Shown here: positions 8,714-20,029 of the stretch, piece by piece | How positions within the stretch are numbered: the first letter of the stretch is position 1 | How the letters are laid out: each line of letters opens with the position of its first letter | From: Cohnella kolymensis | Lineage (GTDB): Bacteria; Bacillota; Bacilli; Paenibacillales; Paenibacillaceae | NCBI RefSeq assembly: GCF_000829465.1 | Contig: NZ_JXAL01000022.1 | Coordinates: forward strand, 1 to 64,000 | Length of the DNA: 64,000 bases | Reading direction: 5' to 3' | Program-made: the position numbers and the translations under genes | The notes under the pieces: generated by a model | What the model was told of the DNA's origin: nothing | What the model saw: only the letters and a program-made list of their open reading frames with translations | The model's database searches: none

Positions 8714-9138
8714 CTTATGTTCGCTATCCCGGTCGTTCAGGGTGTCGTGGGTCGTGTGTCCCTTATGTGCACTATCCCGTTCGTTCAGGGAGCGGTGCGT
8801 CGTCGGATCTCTGATGTGCGCTATCCCGTTCATTCAGAGTGTGGTGCGTCGTCGTCCTTATGTGCACTATCCCGTTCGTTCAGGGTCTGGGTGGTAGTGC
8901 GCCTATGTCCGATCATCCCCTTCCATCAGGTGGGCTACGTAGCTCATACGGCACTTGGCGTGCTTATGTCCACTATTCCAGTCGTTCAGGGTGGCAGTGT
9001 GCTTATGCCCGCTATCCCCGTCCATCAGGCGGGCGGGATAGTAATATGGCACTTGATAGGCTTATGTCCACTATCCCAGTCGCTCAGGTCGTTGTATGGC
9101 ACTTGGCATGCTTATGCCCACTATCCCGGTGGTTCAGG
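8714..9138 (-). repeat. R1 repeat array, left arm: nine copies
   Basis: Nine degenerate 28-29 bp units start at 8714, 8762, 8811, 8857, 8902, 8963, 9002, 9061 and 9111. Read on the plus strand each has CTTATGTSCACTATCCC followed by a variable pair and TCRTTCAGG. The spacing is 39-61 bases, and the spacers are partly alike (GTGGTGCGTCGTCG in several). The left arm belongs to a subfamily that reads CCTGAACGAAC on the minus strand before the core. No gene, protein-like codon pattern or Cas gene is associated. Open frames through it simply translate the repeat (LMSTIP-like phrases). Function unknown. Confidence 0.85.
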
Positions 9139-9175
9139 CTGGTGCGCATCGGCAGCCGGGGCTGCTCACTTTCAA

Positions 9176-9581
9176 CCTTTCAAAGGAAGTATTGGACATT
9201 AGGCTGCTAAACCGTGCTGGTTGGGCCAACCTGATGGAAAGGGATACTGGACATAGGGTCTCGAAACAGTGGTACAATCGACAACCTGACGCAAGGGGAT
9301 AGTGGACATAAGGGTCAAACACTGCTGGTTCCGCCTCCTGATGGAAAGGGATAGTGGGCGTAAGCCTGCTAAACATAGGTCGTGCGCGCCCCTGATGCAA
9401 CGGGATAGTTGGGCATAAGCGTGCTAAAGAGCGCGCGCCTGACGCAACAGGATAGTGGACGTAGGGCCGTGAAACAGTGGTGGTTACGCCTATCCTGATG
9501 GAAAGGGATAGAGGACATAAGAAGGGTGAGAGTCAAACTGGTGCTTGCGCCCTCCTGATGCAAAGGGATAGTGGACATAAG
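9176..9581 (+). repeat. R1 repeat array, right arm: eight copies
   Basis: Eight units start at 9176 (degenerate), 9230, 9285, 9337, 9391, 9438, 9494 and 9554. The consensus is CCTGATGSAAA followed by GGGATAGTGGACATAAG, in the orientation opposite to the left arm. Spacers of 18-33 bases share a loose GTGAAACAGTGGTGGTTGCGCC theme, so the true unit may be about 50 bases. The two arms meet head-on near 9157. The array fills the gene-free interval between the DUF5665 gene and the 3' end of yteA. Confidence 0.85.
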
Positions 9582-9609
9582 GGCGGCAACCCCTAATCGC
9601 CGCAAATGG

Positions 9610-10379
9610 TCAGCGGGAAGTGTCCGCCCAGTCGCCGGGGCCGTCGGGCCATTCGGCCATGGCGTCGTCGGACTCGAGGAAATGCTCGCCTTCGCCGCGG
9701 TCGAGATAGTTCCAGTACGCTTGGTTGCGGACGACGATCGTGTTGCGGCCGGTGATGTCGGTGGCGAGGAAGCTCTCGATCGGCTCGACGAAGCCTTCGT
9801 TTTCGTCGTTCTCGGCATGGACTTCGTCATAGTCCTCGATCTGACGGTCGTAGACGAGGGCAGGGCTGTTTGAGGTTCCGTATGAGGCGACAATCTGCCA
9901 CGTGTCTTCTCCGTCGAAACCTGTCCACTCATCAGACTGTCGTCACGGCTGGTCCGCCCGTAAGGCGGGTTGCGCACAGCCTCCTCCGCAGGCCGCTCGT
10001 TGGAGACACCTTGACGAGGCTCGTGCTCAATGCAGTAAATCGCTGTAGGCAAAGCCTCCAGACGCTCCATCGGAATAAACTTGCCGCACTCAGCGCAGTG
10101 CCCGTACTCTCCGGTACCGATCCGTTCAAGCGCATCCTGCACACGTTCCATCCGAAGCACATCGGCACGCAATAGGGCCAAGTCTTTGCCCCGCTCGAAC
10201 GTCTCCGTGCCGATATCGCCGGGATGGTTATCGTACATAGACAGCTCGTTCGTATATTCAAGTTGGGATGCGGCGAATCCGTAGTGGTCGTTATGCTCGC
10301 GCTTTTCCAAGTCGTGCTTTTCCTGCATCAACCTGCGGCGAAAATATTGCAACCGCTCTTTGTCCATCGGAGATTTCAT
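9610..10379 (-). CDS. yteA: TraR/DksA-type zinc-finger protein YteA (one frame break near 9940)
   Basis: About 255 residues. The N-terminal half is helical (MDKERLQYFRRRLMQEKHDL), then ERGKDLALLRADVLRMERVQ, and the DksA/TraR zinc finger YGHCAECGKFIPMERL with a further Cys in AIYCIEH. After GRTSRDD the frame breaks near 9940 (one base missing) and resumes as DEWTGFDGEDTWQIV. It ends EWPDGPGDWADTSR at 9610, as in the YteA family. Without the break the frame would wrongly run on into the R1 array. YteA proteins are general-stress or sporulation-linked and of unknown biochemical role. The start at 10379 has AAGGGAG in front; in-frame ATGs further upstream lack one. The gene points toward the R1 array. 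Confidence 0.85.
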
Positions 10380-10564
10380 GGCGTCCGCTCCCTTCATTTT
10401 TTCACTGCATGTAGTTTTCACCGGAGCGGTTGGTTTTACGAGCGCAGCAGCTCGGACATGACTGGAGCGTCTGTCGATTTTTGCTTGCGGTTCATGGACT
10501 CACTGTTCGGCATTGTGATAAAATCAACACGTTGGACAAACGATGAAAGGGCGGTACCCCTCGC

Positions 10565-11098
10565 ATGCAGCAACAACGTGTTTGGCCGGTTTGGTCTTAT
10601 TATGCAATCGCTGTAATCGTATTTATTATTGATTATGTCAGCAAAAAAATTATCAATTCCACGGTGGCCCTCGATACGGAGCGGATCCCGGTTATCGGAG
10701 ATTTTTTCGTGATTTCGCACATTCGTAACAGAGGGGCAGCCTTCGGGATGCTTCAGGAGCAGCGTTGGTTTTTTATACTGATAACAGTCGCCGTCGTGGC
10801 CGGTATTGTATGGTATGTTCAGCGTTCTTACCGGACAGGCAGCCGTCTGCTGCTAATTGCGCTTGGAATGATTCTCGGCGGAGCGGCGGGAAATTTCCTG
10901 GATCGCGCGCTGTATGGAGAAGTCGTCGACTTTTTGCAATTCAATTTTGGCAGCTATACGTTTCCTATTTTTAACTTGGCGGATTCCGCGATTGTCGTGG
11001 GAGTGGGCTTGGTGATTGTGGACACGCTTCTGACCATGAAAGAGGAGAATAAACCGCATGACAATGGAGAACAACCCCGAGAACAGTCAACCGTCTGA
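10565..11098 (+). CDS. lspA: Lipoprotein signal peptidase (SPase II)
   Basis: 177 residues with four membrane helices. The two catalytic aspartates are seen in GAAGNFLDRALYG and FNLADSAIVVGVG, and the conserved NRGAAFG motif is present. LspA cleaves signal peptides of diacylglyceryl-modified lipoproteins at the membrane. Lipoprotein substrates in this window include OppA and the products at 28661 and 33880. It overlaps rluD by 41 bases, the usual arrangement, so the two are coupled. The region just upstream has an extended minus-10-like TGTGATAAAAT near 10515, but no clear minus-35. The length is typical, with a charged C-terminal tail of about 25 residues. Confidence 0.95.
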   Translation: MQQQRVWPVWSYYAIAVIVFIIDYVSKKIINSTVALDTERIPVIGDFFVISHIRNRGAAFGMLQEQRWFFILITVAVVAGIVWYVQRSYRTGSRLLLIALGMILGGAAGNFLDRALYGEVVDFLQFNFGSYTFPIFNLADSAIVVGVGLVIVDTLLTMKEENKPHDNGEQPREQSTV

Positions 11099-12047
11099 AG
11101 AATGGGAAAATGAAGAGGAAATCGCAGGCCGGCATGAGTGGACGGTAGAGGAAACCCAGGCAGGCGAACGGATAGACAAGTATATTACCGAGCAATTGTC
11201 GGAACAGTCGGTGTCGCGTTCACAAGTGCAGGACTGGATCCGCATCGGCGCGATTACGGTCAACGGCGGCACGGTTAAGCCTAACTCCAAAGTCACCGCC
11301 GCAGACCGCATTGTCGTTAATATACCGGCACCTGAACCTTTGCAAGCTGTGCCCGAGAACATTCCGATTGAAATCGTGTATGAGGACAGCGATGTCGTCG
11401 TCATCAACAAACCTCGGGGCATGGTCGTCCACCCGGCACTCGGGCATCCCAACGGCACGGTCGTCAACGCGCTGCTGTATCACTGCAAGGATCTGTCCGG
11501 CATTAACGGTGTCATGCGGCCCGGGATCGTCCACCGCATCGACAAAGATACGTCAGGTCTGCTGATGGCAGCGAAGAACGATATGGCTCACGCCTCGCTG
11601 GCCGCACAGCTGAAAGCCCACACTGTGACCAGGCGTTACGTCGCACTTGTGCACGGAGTAATGCAGCATGACAAAGGTACCATTGACGCGCCGATCGGGC
11701 GCGACACGCAGGACCGCAAGCTGTACAGGGTCACGGATAAAGGCGCGAAGCACGCGGTGACTCATTTTATGGTGCTGGAGCGTTTTGATGAATATACGTT
11801 GCTGGATCTGAAGCTCGAGACCGGAAGGACTCACCAGATCCGCGTTCACATGAAATACATAGGGTTTCCGCTGGTCGGCGACCCTGTCTACGGCGGCAAA
11901 AGCGGACGCACGCTCGACATGACCGGACAAGCGCTCCACGCCGCAATACTCGGCTTCGAGCATCCGCGCACAGGCGAATACCTGGAGTTTGCCGCGCCGA
12001 TCCCTGAAGATATGGAGCACTCGCTGACCATTTTGCGAACCCGGTGA
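11058..12047 (+). CDS. rluD: RluD-family 23S rRNA pseudouridine synthase
   Basis: 329 residues. The order is an acidic N-terminal tail, an S4 RNA-binding domain (residues about 30-90, ERIDKYITEQLSEQSVSRSQ), and the RluA/RluD catalytic domain with the Asp motif HRIDKDTSGLLMAAKN. Later motifs RTHQIRVHMKYIGFPLVGD and LHAAILGFEHPRTGE are intact. The enzyme converts specific uridines of large-subunit rRNA to pseudouridine. It starts inside the end of lspA, the lspA-ylyB order common in Firmicutes. In many relatives pyrR follows directly; here dapL lies between them. Confidence 0.94.
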   Translation: MTMENNPENSQPSEEWENEEEIAGRHEWTVEETQAGERIDKYITEQLSEQSVSRSQVQDWIRIGAITVNGGTVKPNSKVTAADRIVVNIPAPEPLQAVPENIPIEIVYEDSDVVVINKPRGMVVHPALGHPNGTVVNALLYHCKDLSGINGVMRPGIVHRIDKDTSGLLMAAKNDMAHASLAAQLKAHTVTRRYVALVHGVMQHDKGTIDAPIGRDTQDRKLYRVTDKGAKHAVTHFMVLERFDEYTLLDLKLETGRTHQIRVHMKYIGFPLVGDPVYGGKSGRTLDMTGQALHAAILGFEHPRTGEYLEFAAPIPEDMEHSLTILRTR

Positions 12048-12159
12048 ACAAGCTAGGCTGCGATTTCTGCAAATGATCGGTGAAAAAATCCATGGCGATC
12101 TGCGCCTGTATGAGGCAGCATAGGATGAGAAACCATTCGGACGAAGGAGTGTCGGCAAC

Positions 12160-13413
12160 GTGAGCGTTGAAAAGTACCAATCGACCTTTATTCAAGAACA
12201 GTTCGCAAACCGCATTGGCGGAGCCAATTACGGAAAAGATACGAATATCTACAAATTTGAAAAAATCAAAAGAGCGAAAGCCGCTGCCCGCAAAACCCAC
12301 CCCAACGTGGAATTGATCGACATGGGAGTGGGCGAGCCGGACGAAATGGCGCATGCCGGCATCGTGGCCAAGCTAGCTGAAGAAGCAGCCAAGCCGGAAA
12401 ACCGCGGATACGCCGACAATGGCATTCCTGAGTTCAAAGCGGCTGCGGCACAGTATTTGAAAAAAGTTTTTGGCGTCGACGGCATCGATCCCGAAACCGA
12501 AGTTCTGCATACGATCGGTGCGAAACCAGCACTCGCTATGCTGCCTACAGTGTTCATCAATCCGGGCGATGTCACCATTATGACGGTCCCTGGATATCCT
12601 GTGATGGGCACTCACACCAAGTACCTCGGCGGGGAAGTCTACAATGTGCAGCTGACGAAGGAAAACAACTTCCTTCCGGATCTGGACGCCATCCCCGAGA
12701 CGATCGCACGCCGCGCGAAGCTGCTGTACCTGAACTATCCTAACAATCCGACGGGCGCTGCGGCGACCGTGGAATTTTTCGAAAAAGTCATCTCTTGGGC
12801 GAAAAAGTACAACGTCGTCGTCGTACATGACGCGCCATATGCCGCTTTGACCTATGACGGCGCGAAGCCGTTCAGCTTCTTGTCCGTACCGGGCGCGAAG
12901 GATGTCGGTGTCGAGCTGCACTCGCTGTCCAAGTCGTATAACATGACCGGCTGGCGGATCGGTTTTATCGCGGGCAACCCGCTGATCGTGAAAGCGTTCG
13001 GCGATGTGAAGGATAACAGCGACTCCGGTCAATTCATCGCCATTCAGAAAGCTGCGGCCTACGGCCTGGCTCATCCGGAAATTACGGAAGAAATCTCTGC
13101 CAAATATTCCCGCCGCCATAATATGCTGGTAGCCGCACTGAATGAAATCGGCTTCCATGCAGAGAAACCGAAAGGCTCTTTCTTCCTTTATGTGGAAGCG
13201 CCGAAGGGAATTGAAGGCGGACAACGTTTTGAATCCGGCGAAGATTTCTCGCAGTATCTGATCCGCGAAAAGATGATTTCCACCGTGCCATGGGACGATG
13301 CGGGTCATTTCGTACGCTTCTCGGTCACATTCATCGCCCAAGGCGAAGAGGAAGAGCGACGCGTTATTGACGAGATCAAGCGTCGCTTGACCGATGTAAA
13401 ATTCGAATTTTAA
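12160..13413 (+). CDS. dapL: LL-diaminopimelate aminotransferase
   Basis: 417 residues, a fold-type I PLP aminotransferase. Motifs are NYPNNPTGAAAT, the Asp/Tyr pair in VVVHDAPYAALTYDG, the Schiff-base lysine in SLSKSYNMTGWRIGF, and the C-terminal Arg in AGHFVRFSVTF. It matches the DapL group, which converts tetrahydrodipicolinate directly to LL-diaminopimelate for lysine and cell-wall synthesis; other PLP aminotransferases of the class are a less likely alternative. It starts at GTG 12160 behind GAAGGAG. It stands alone, with 112 bases free of genes before it and the pyr promoter right after its stop. Its insertion between rluD and pyrR is a small departure from the common order. Confidence 0.88.
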   Translation: MSVEKYQSTFIQEQFANRIGGANYGKDTNIYKFEKIKRAKAAARKTHPNVELIDMGVGEPDEMAHAGIVAKLAEEAAKPENRGYADNGIPEFKAAAAQYLKKVFGVDGIDPETEVLHTIGAKPALAMLPTVFINPGDVTIMTVPGYPVMGTHTKYLGGEVYNVQLTKENNFLPDLDAIPETIARRAKLLYLNYPNNPTGAAATVEFFEKVISWAKKYNVVVVHDAPYAALTYDGAKPFSFLSVPGAKDVGVELHSLSKSYNMTGWRIGFIAGNPLIVKAFGDVKDNSDSGQFIAIQKAAAYGLAHPEITEEISAKYSRRHNMLVAALNEIGFHAEKPKGSFFLYVEAPKGIEGGQRFESGEDFSQYLIREKMISTVPWDDAGHFVRFSVTFIAQGEEEERRVIDEIKRRLTDVKFEF

Positions 13414-13438
13414 TTCATATCTTTGCATAAATATCCGC

Positions 13439-13467
13439 TTGACACTTGTTGTCGAACATGTCATACT
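13439..13467 (+). promoter_or_regulatory. Sigma-A promoter of the pyr operon
   Basis: TTGACA at 13439-13444, a 17-base spacer, and CATACT at 13462-13467, only 25 bases after the dapL stop. Confidence 0.75.
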
Positions 13468-13475
13468 GCATTTAA

Positions 13476-14264
<789 letters not shown>

Positions 14265-14279
14265 AGGAGGCACAGCGAG

Positions 14280-15584
14280 ATGGCGACATGGATCATTAAC
14301 GGACAAACAATCAGTGCGGAAACCGGGATACTCGAAAAGAAACACGTCAAGGTGGAAAACGGCAGCATCGCCGAATGGCTCGACGCAGCTTCTCAGCCGG
14401 ATACAGCCGGCCACGAGGTAATCGATGCGACAGGCAAGCTGATTTCACCGGGTTTTATCGATATGCACGTTCACTTGCGCGAGCCGGGTTTCGAATACAA
14501 AGAAACGATCGCAACCGGCACGCAGTCCGCAGCCAAAGGCGGCTTCACAACGATCGCGCCGATGCCGAACACGCGCCCGGTCATGGATACGCCGGACACC
14601 ATCCGGTACGTGCTGGATAAAGCGGCCACCGAAGGCGTCGTCAGGGTTCTGCCCTATGCAGCGATTACGAAGAACGAGCTGGGCCGGGAGCTGACGGATT
14701 TTGCCGCGCTGAAGGAAGCCGGAGCCATCGGCTTTACCGACGACGGTGTAGGCGTGCAGAGCGCACAAATGATGAAAGACGCCATGGCGTTGGCCGCTTC
14801 ATTCGATATGCCGGTCATTGCACACTGTGAGGACAACACGCTGGTGGAAGGCGCAGCCGTCACCGAGGGAGCATTTTCACGCAAGCATGGGTTGAAAGGC
14901 ATCCCGAACGAATCCGAAGCGATTCACGTCGGCCGGGACATCCTGCTGTCGGAAGCAACCGGCGTGCACTACCACGTCTGCCACGTCAGCACGGAGCAGT
15001 CGGTACGGCTCATCCGCCTCGGCAAATCGGTCGGTGTGAAAGTCACTTCGGAAGTGTGTCCGCACCATCTCCTGCTCTCCGATGAAGATATTCCGGACAG
15101 CATGGACGCAAATTGGAAAATGAACCCGCCGCTCCGCACCCCGAAGGATGTCGAAGCCTGCATCCAAGGGCTCGAGGACGGCACGATCGACATCATCGTC
15201 ACCGACCATGCGCCGCACAGCGAGGAAGAAAAAGCGCGCGGCATGGAAAGAGCGCCTTTCGGCATCGTCGGTTTTGAAACGGCGTTCCCGCTGCTATATA
15301 CGAAATTCGTCCGCACCGGACGCTGGACTTTGGACTTCCTGCTAAGACGCATGACAAGCGACCCGGCCCGGCTGTTCGGCCTCCCTTACGGGACGCTGCA
15401 GCCCGGCGCGCCGGCTGACCTTACACTTGTTGATCTAGAGAATGAACGGGCAGTAGATCCCGATAACTTCCTGACCAAAGGACGCAACACCCCGTTCGCA
15501 GGCTGGAAACTGTACGGCTGGCCGGTGCTCACCATGGTTAACGGCCGAGTCGTCTGGACCGAAAAGAACGGCATCAACCGCTGA
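14280..15584 (+). CDS. pyrC: Dihydroorotase
   Basis: 434 residues, class I dihydroorotase of the amidohydrolase superfamily, catalysing the third step of UMP synthesis. Metal and active-site motifs are DMHVHLREPG, IAHCEDNTLV, HVCHVSTEQSVRLIR and VTDHAPHSEEEK, giving the usual set of His ligands and the catalytic Asp. The start ATG follows AGAGGAGG. The stop is 12 bases before carA. Its substrate, carbamoyl-aspartate, is made by PyrB, which is not encoded in the window, although pyrB normally lies directly before pyrC. Confidence 0.96.
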   Translation: MATWIINGQTISAETGILEKKHVKVENGSIAEWLDAASQPDTAGHEVIDATGKLISPGFIDMHVHLREPGFEYKETIATGTQSAAKGGFTTIAPMPNTRPVMDTPDTIRYVLDKAATEGVVRVLPYAAITKNELGRELTDFAALKEAGAIGFTDDGVGVQSAQMMKDAMALAASFDMPVIAHCEDNTLVEGAAVTEGAFSRKHGLKGIPNESEAIHVGRDILLSEATGVHYHVCHVSTEQSVRLIRLGKSVGVKVTSEVCPHHLLLSDEDIPDSMDANWKMNPPLRTPKDVEACIQGLEDGTIDIIVTDHAPHSEEEKARGMERAPFGIVGFETAFPLLYTKFVRTGRWTLDFLLRRMTSDPARLFGLPYGTLQPGAPADLTLVDLENERAVDPDNFLTKGRNTPFAGWKLYGWPVLTMVNGRVVWTEKNGINR

Positions 15585-15596
15585 GGAGTGATTGGG

Positions 15597-16742
15597 ATGC
15601 AAGCGAGATTACTATTGGAAGACGGCACATTGTTCACAGGGCAAGGCTTCGGAGCGGAAGGCGGCTCCGTCGGCGAAGTGGTTTTTAACACCGGCATCAC
15701 CGGTTATCAAGAGGTATTATCCGATCCTTCTTACTGCGGCCAGATCGTAACGATGACTTTCCCGCTGATCGGGAACTACGGCATCAACCGCGATGACTTC
15801 GAAAGCATTCGCCCCTACATTCACGGATTTGTGGTCAGACGCCATGAATCGGTGCCGAGCAACTGGCGGGCGCAATATACAGTGGATCAATTGTTAAAAG
15901 AGTACGGAATCGTCGGCATCAGCGACATCGACACGCGCATGCTCACAAGGATTCTTCGCCGGCACGGCACAATGAAAGGCATCCTCACCACCGGCAATGA
16001 GAGAGTGGAGGAGCTGCAGGAACGCCTCGGCACAACACAGCTGATGCGCAATCAAGTGGCTTTGACTTCTACGAAAAGCGTGTTCTCGAGCCCGGGTGAC
16101 AAAGAGCGGATCGTGCTGATCGACTACGGCGCAAAAAGCGGCATTCTCCGCGACCTGACCAAACGCGGCTGCGACGTCGTCGTGGTGCCACAAGATACGA
16201 CGGCTGAAGAAATCCGCCGCTTGCATCCCGACGGCATCCAGCTTTCCAACGGCCCAGGGGATCCGAAAGACGTGCCCCAGTGTGTGGAAACGCTCCGCGA
16301 GCTGCTCGGCGAAATTCCGATTTTCGGTATTTGCCTCGGACATCAGCTTTTCGCACTCGCTTGCGGCGCGGATACGGAAAAGCTGAAATTCGGCCACCGC
16401 GGCGGCAATCACCCGGTGAAGGAACTGGAAAGCGGACGCTGCTACATCACTTCCCAGAACCACGGCTACACCGTTAAAGAAGAATCGCTCAACGGCACAG
16501 ACCTGGAAATCACGCACATCAACAACAACGACAAAACGATTGAAGGACTCAAGCATAAGAAGTACCCGGCATTTTCGGTACAATATCACCCTGAGGCGGC
16601 TCCGGGACCTTTTGATAGCAGCTATCTGTTCGATCGTTTCCTGGATATGATCCGGGAGCACAAAGGCGCCAACCCCGAACGGCCGCGCCAGGCGCAATTG
16701 TCCGAGACGCTGAAAGGAGAGCTGCAGTATGCCCAAAAGTAA
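15597..16742 (+). CDS. carA: Carbamoyl-phosphate synthase small (glutaminase) subunit
   Basis: 381 residues. The N-terminal CPSase small-chain domain includes [19 protein letters not shown]. The C-terminal class I glutamine amidotransferase domain has the nucleophile Cys in [14 protein letters not shown] and the His-Glu pair in [10 protein letters not shown]. It releases ammonia from glutamine and channels it to CarB. The ATG at 15597 has GAGGAG eight bases upstream; an in-frame GTG at 15588 sits on that ribosome site and is rejected. It overlaps carB by 14 bases. Being inside the PyrR-controlled operon suggests this is the pyrimidine-specific copy. Confidence 0.96.
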   Translation: MQARLLLEDGTLFTGQGFGAEGGSVGEVVFNTGITGYQEVLSDPSYCGQIVTMTFPLIGNYGINRDDFESIRPYIHGFVVRRHESVPSNWRAQYTVDQLLKEYGIVGISDIDTRMLTRILRRHGTMKGILTTGNERVEELQERLGTTQLMRNQVALTSTKSVFSSPGDKERIVLIDYGAKSGILRDLTKRGCDVVVVPQDTTAEEIRRLHPDGIQLSNGPGDPKDVPQCVETLRELLGEIPIFGICLGHQLFALACGADTEKLKFGHRGGNHPVKELESGRCYITSQNHGYTVKEESLNGTDLEITHINNNDKTIEGLKHKKYPAFSVQYHPEAAPGPFDSSYLFDRFLDMIREHKGANPERPRQAQLSETLKGELQYAQK

Positions 16743-19700
16743 CGCACTCAAAAAGATTCTCGTCATCGGCTCCGGTCCCATCGTCATTGGGCAAGCGGCA
16801 GAATTCGACTATGCGGGCACACAAGCTTGCCAAGCGTTGAAGGAAGAAGGCCTCGAGGTTGTGCTGATCAACAGCAACCCGGCCACGATCATGACGGATA
16901 CGAATATCGCCGACAAGGTGTATATCGAACCGATCAACCTGGAATTCGTATCCCAGATTATCCGCCAAGAGCGTCCGGACGGCTTGCTGCCGACGCTGGG
17001 CGGCCAGACCGGCCTCAACATGGCGGTCGAATTGGCGCGCGCAGGCGTGCTGGAGCAAGAAGGCGTCAAGCTGCTCGGAACACAGCTGGAAGCGATCGAG
17101 CGTGCGGAGGACCGGGATCTTTTCCGGGAATTGATGCGCGAGCTGGAGCAGCCGGTTCCTGAAAGTGAAATTGTCACGACCGTACAAGAAGCTGTAGATT
17201 TCGCAAATACGATCGGCTACCCGCTGATCGTTCGTCCTGCCTATACGCTTGGCGGAACTGGCGGCGGTATCGTGGCCAATGAAACCGAGCTGCGCGAGAC
17301 GGTTGCCAACGGAATCCGTTACAGCCCGATCGGACAGTGCCTGATCGAGAAGTCGATCGCCGGCATGAAAGAAGTAGAGTATGAGGTCATGCGCGACGCC
17401 AACGACAACTGCATCGTCGTCTGCAACATGGAGAACTTCGACCCCGTCGGCATTCATACCGGGGACAGCATTGTCGTAGCGCCGAGCCAAACGCTGTCGG
17501 ACCGCGAGTACCAGATGCTCCGTTCCGCATCGCTGAAGATCATCCGCGCCCTCAACATCGAAGGCGGCTGTAACGTCCAGTTCGCGCTGGACCCGCAATC
17601 CTACCAATACTATGTGATTGAAGTGAATCCGCGGGTCAGCCGCTCATCGGCGCTCGCTTCCAAGGCGACAGGCTACCCGATCGCCAAGATGGCAGCCAAA
17701 ATCGCCATCGGATATACGCTCGACGAAATCGTGAACCCGGTTACCGGGCAGACTTATGCTTGTTTTGAACCGACGCTCGACTATATCGTAACGAAAATCC
17801 CACGCTGGCCTTTCGACAAATTCACTGCGGCGAACCGCAAGCTCGGCACGCAGATGAAGGCGACAGGTGAAGTAATGGCGATCGGCCGGACTTTTGAGGA
17901 ATCGATCCAGAAAGCGGTGCGATCCCTCGAAATCGGCGTACATCGGCTTCTGCTGAAAGGCGCGAACGAGCTCGACGATGAAACGTTGAAGCAACGTCTT
18001 GTGAAAGCGGACGACGAGCGTCTGTTCCTCATCGCCGAAGCGTTCCGCCGCGGCTGGATGCTGCAGCAGATTCAGGAACTAACCAATGTCGATTGGTGGT
18101 TCCTGGACAAAGTCGAACGCATCGTCCGCTTCGAAGATGTCATCCGCAGAGAGCCTGGCCTCACCCCGGAAACCCTGCTCGAAGCCAAACGCAACGGATT
18201 CACCGACCGCGCCATCGCCGAGCTGCGGCGTGAAGGTCATCCAAGCGGCACACTGACGGATGAAGCGGAAGTCCGCACTCATCGTATGAACCAAGGCATC
18301 AAGCCGGTCTACAAAATGGTTGACACCTGCGCCGCGGAGTTCGAGGCGACAACGCCTTATTACTACTCCACTTACGAGACGGAGAATGAGGTTCTCCCGA
18401 GCAAAAAAGAAAAAATTATCGTCCTCGGCTCCGGTCCGATCCGGATCGGCCAAGGCATCGAATTCGACTACTCGACCGTGCACGCCGTCTGGGCGATTCG
18501 CAACGCCGGATACGAGGCGGTCATCATCAATAACAACCCGGAAACCGTGTCGACCGACTTCAGCACCTCGGACCGGCTGTACTTCGAGCCGTTGTTTTTC
18601 GAGGATGTCATGAATGTCATTGAACAGGAAAACCCGATCGGCGTCATCGTGCAATTCGGCGGCCAAACGGCGATTAACCTGGCGGCTCCGCTGTCCAAAG
18701 CGGGTGTCCGCATTCTCGGAACCTCGCTCGAAAGCATCGATGAAGCGGAGGATCGCAAGAAGTTCGAAGCGCTGCTCCGCAAGCTGAACATTCCGCAGCC
18801 AAAAGGAAAAACGGTCACTTCCGTCGACCAAGCTGTCGGCACCGCACAGGAACTGGGTTACCCGGTTCTGGTTCGCCCGTCTTATGTGCTCGGCGGACGT
18901 GCAATGGAAATCGTCTACTCCGACGATGAGATGCTTGCCTATATGAAGGAAGCCGTGGAAATCAATCCGCTGCATCCGGTTCTGATCGACAGGTATATGC
19001 TCGGAAAAGAAATCGAAGTCGACGCGATCTGCGACGGAGAAACGGTGCTCATTCCCGGCATTATGGAGCATGTTGAGCGTGCGGGCGTTCACTCGGGCGA
19101 CTCGATCGCGGTTTATCCGCCGCAGTCGCTGTCGAATCATGTGAAACAGCAAGCCATCGACATTACGCTGAAAATCGCCAAAGAGCTGAAAACAATCGGC
19201 TTGGTCAACATCCAGTTCGTCGTCTGGCAAGAGAAGGTGTATGTCATCGAGGTCAATCCACGTTCTTCGCGGACGGTTCCTTTCCTGAGCAAAGTAACGC
19301 GGATACCGATGGCGAACCTGGCAACTCAAGCGATCCTCGGCAAAAAGCTCACAGAGCTGGGTTACCAAGACGGCTTGTGGCCGGAAGACGAGTTCGTGTC
19401 GGTGAAAGTGCCGGTGTTCTCTTTTGCCAAGCTGCATCAGGTCGACCCGACGCTTACTCCGGAGATGAAATCGACCGGCGAAGTGATGGGCCGCGATCGC
19501 TCTTTCGCGAAAGCACTGTACAAAGGTCTCATCGGCTCCGGCATGAAAATCCCGACTTCGGGATCCATCATCGCCACAATCGCCGATAAGGATAAAGCGG
19601 AAGCGATCGAGATTCTGAAAGGCTTCTACCATCTCGGCTACAAGTTGATCGCCACAGGCGGAACAGCGGATGCACTCGAAGCCGCCGGGTTGAAGGTTCG

Positions 19701-19947
19701 CACGGTGAACAAGCTTCCCGACGGATCGCCGAACATTGTGGATCTCATCCGAAGCGGCGAAGCGCAGTTCGTGGTCAATACGCTGACCAAAGGCAAAGCG
19801 CCGGAGCGTGATGGATTCCGCATCCGCCGCGAGGCGGTAGAGAACGGCGTCGTCTGCTTGACTTCACTGGATACGGTCAACGCGCTGCTGAAGATGCTGC
19901 AGTCGCTGCGATTCTCCAGCGAATCGATGCCCGCTTTCCAAGCCTAA
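16729..19947 (+). CDS. carB: Carbamoyl-phosphate synthase large subunit
   Basis: 1,072 residues, full length. It has two homologous ATP-grasp halves: the first starts [20 protein letters not shown], the second [20 protein letters not shown] (about residue 560). Each carries the Asn/Glu metal motif ([20 protein letters not shown] and [20 protein letters not shown]). The last 140 residues are the MGS-like allosteric domain ([19 protein letters not shown]). It makes carbamoyl phosphate from bicarbonate, ammonia and two ATP. A GC-rich hairpin (GCCCG/CGGGC) lies in the 80-base gap before pyrF at about 19961-19994. A 517-codon frame open on the opposite strand is a codon-bias shadow. Confidence 0.97.
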   Translation: MPKSNALKKILVIGSGPIVIGQAAEFDYAGTQACQALKEEGLEVVLINSNPATIMTDTNIADKVYIEPINLEFVSQIIRQERPDGLLPTLGGQTGLNMAVELARAGVLEQEGVKLLGTQLEAIERAEDRDLFRELMRELEQPVPESEIVTTVQEAVDFANTIGYPLIVRPAYTLGGTGGGIVANETELRETVANGIRYSPIGQCLIEKSIAGMKEVEYEVMRDANDNCIVVCNMENFDPVGIHTGDSIVVAPSQTLSDREYQMLRSASLKIIRALNIEGGCNVQFALDPQSYQYYVIEVNPRVSRSSALASKATGYPIAKMAAKIAIGYTLDEIVNPVTGQTYACFEPTLDYIVTKIPRWPFDKFTAANRKLGTQMKATGEVMAIGRTFEESIQKAVRSLEIGVHRLLLKGANELDDETLKQRLVKADDERLFLIAEAFRRGWMLQQIQELTNVDWWFLDKVERIVRFEDVIRREPGLTPETLLEAKRNGFTDRAIAELRREGHPSGTLTDEAEVRTHRMNQGIKPVYKMVDTCAAEFEATTPYYYSTYETENEVLPSKKEKIIVLGSGPIRIGQGIEFDYSTVHAVWAIRNAGYEAVIINNNPETVSTDFSTSDRLYFEPLFFEDVMNVIEQENPIGVIVQFGGQTAINLAAPLSKAGVRILGTSLESIDEAEDRKKFEALLRKLNIPQPKGKTVTSVDQAVGTAQELGYPVLVRPSYVLGGRAMEIVYSDDEMLAYMKEAVEINPLHPVLIDRYMLGKEIEVDAICDGETVLIPGIMEHVERAGVHSGDSIAVYPPQSLSNHVKQQAIDITLKIAKELKTIGLVNIQFVVWQEKVYVIEVNPRSSRTVPFLSKVTRIPMANLATQAILGKKLTELGYQDGLWPEDEFVSVKVPVFSFAKLHQVDPTLTPEMKSTGEVMGRDRSFAKALYKGLIGSGMKIPTSGSIIATIADKDKAEAIEILKGFYHLGYKLIATGGTADALEAAGLKVRTVNKLPDGSPNIVDLIRSGEAQFVVNTLTKGKAPERDGFRIRREAVENGVVCLTSLDTVNALLKMLQSLRFSSESMPAFQA

Positions 19948-20029
19948 TATGGCATATCGCCCGGTCTTCCCGCATCAGGCGGGGGGGTCGGGCTTCATTA
20001 TGAATTTTAAGCCGGAAAGGGGCACACAT

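Noticed and set aside
8577..9302. Several overlapping plus-strand reading frames of 68-161 codons with repeated phrases such as LMSTIP and FVQG
   Set aside because: They are translations of the R1 repeat units in different frames; no ribosome sites, no homology, and the repeat period rather than codon structure explains them.
8714..9581. CRISPR array
   Set aside because: Repeats are degenerate, occur in both orientations, the spacing is irregular and spacers resemble one another; no cas genes nearby.
9369..9609. C-terminal extension of yteA into the R1 array
   Set aside because: It arises only from the frame break near 9940; the alternative frame gives the conserved family C-terminus ending at 9610.
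18079..19632. 517-codon frame on the minus strand opposite carB
   Set aside because: Shadow of carB caused by GC-rich codon bias; no start signal, no recognisable domain.
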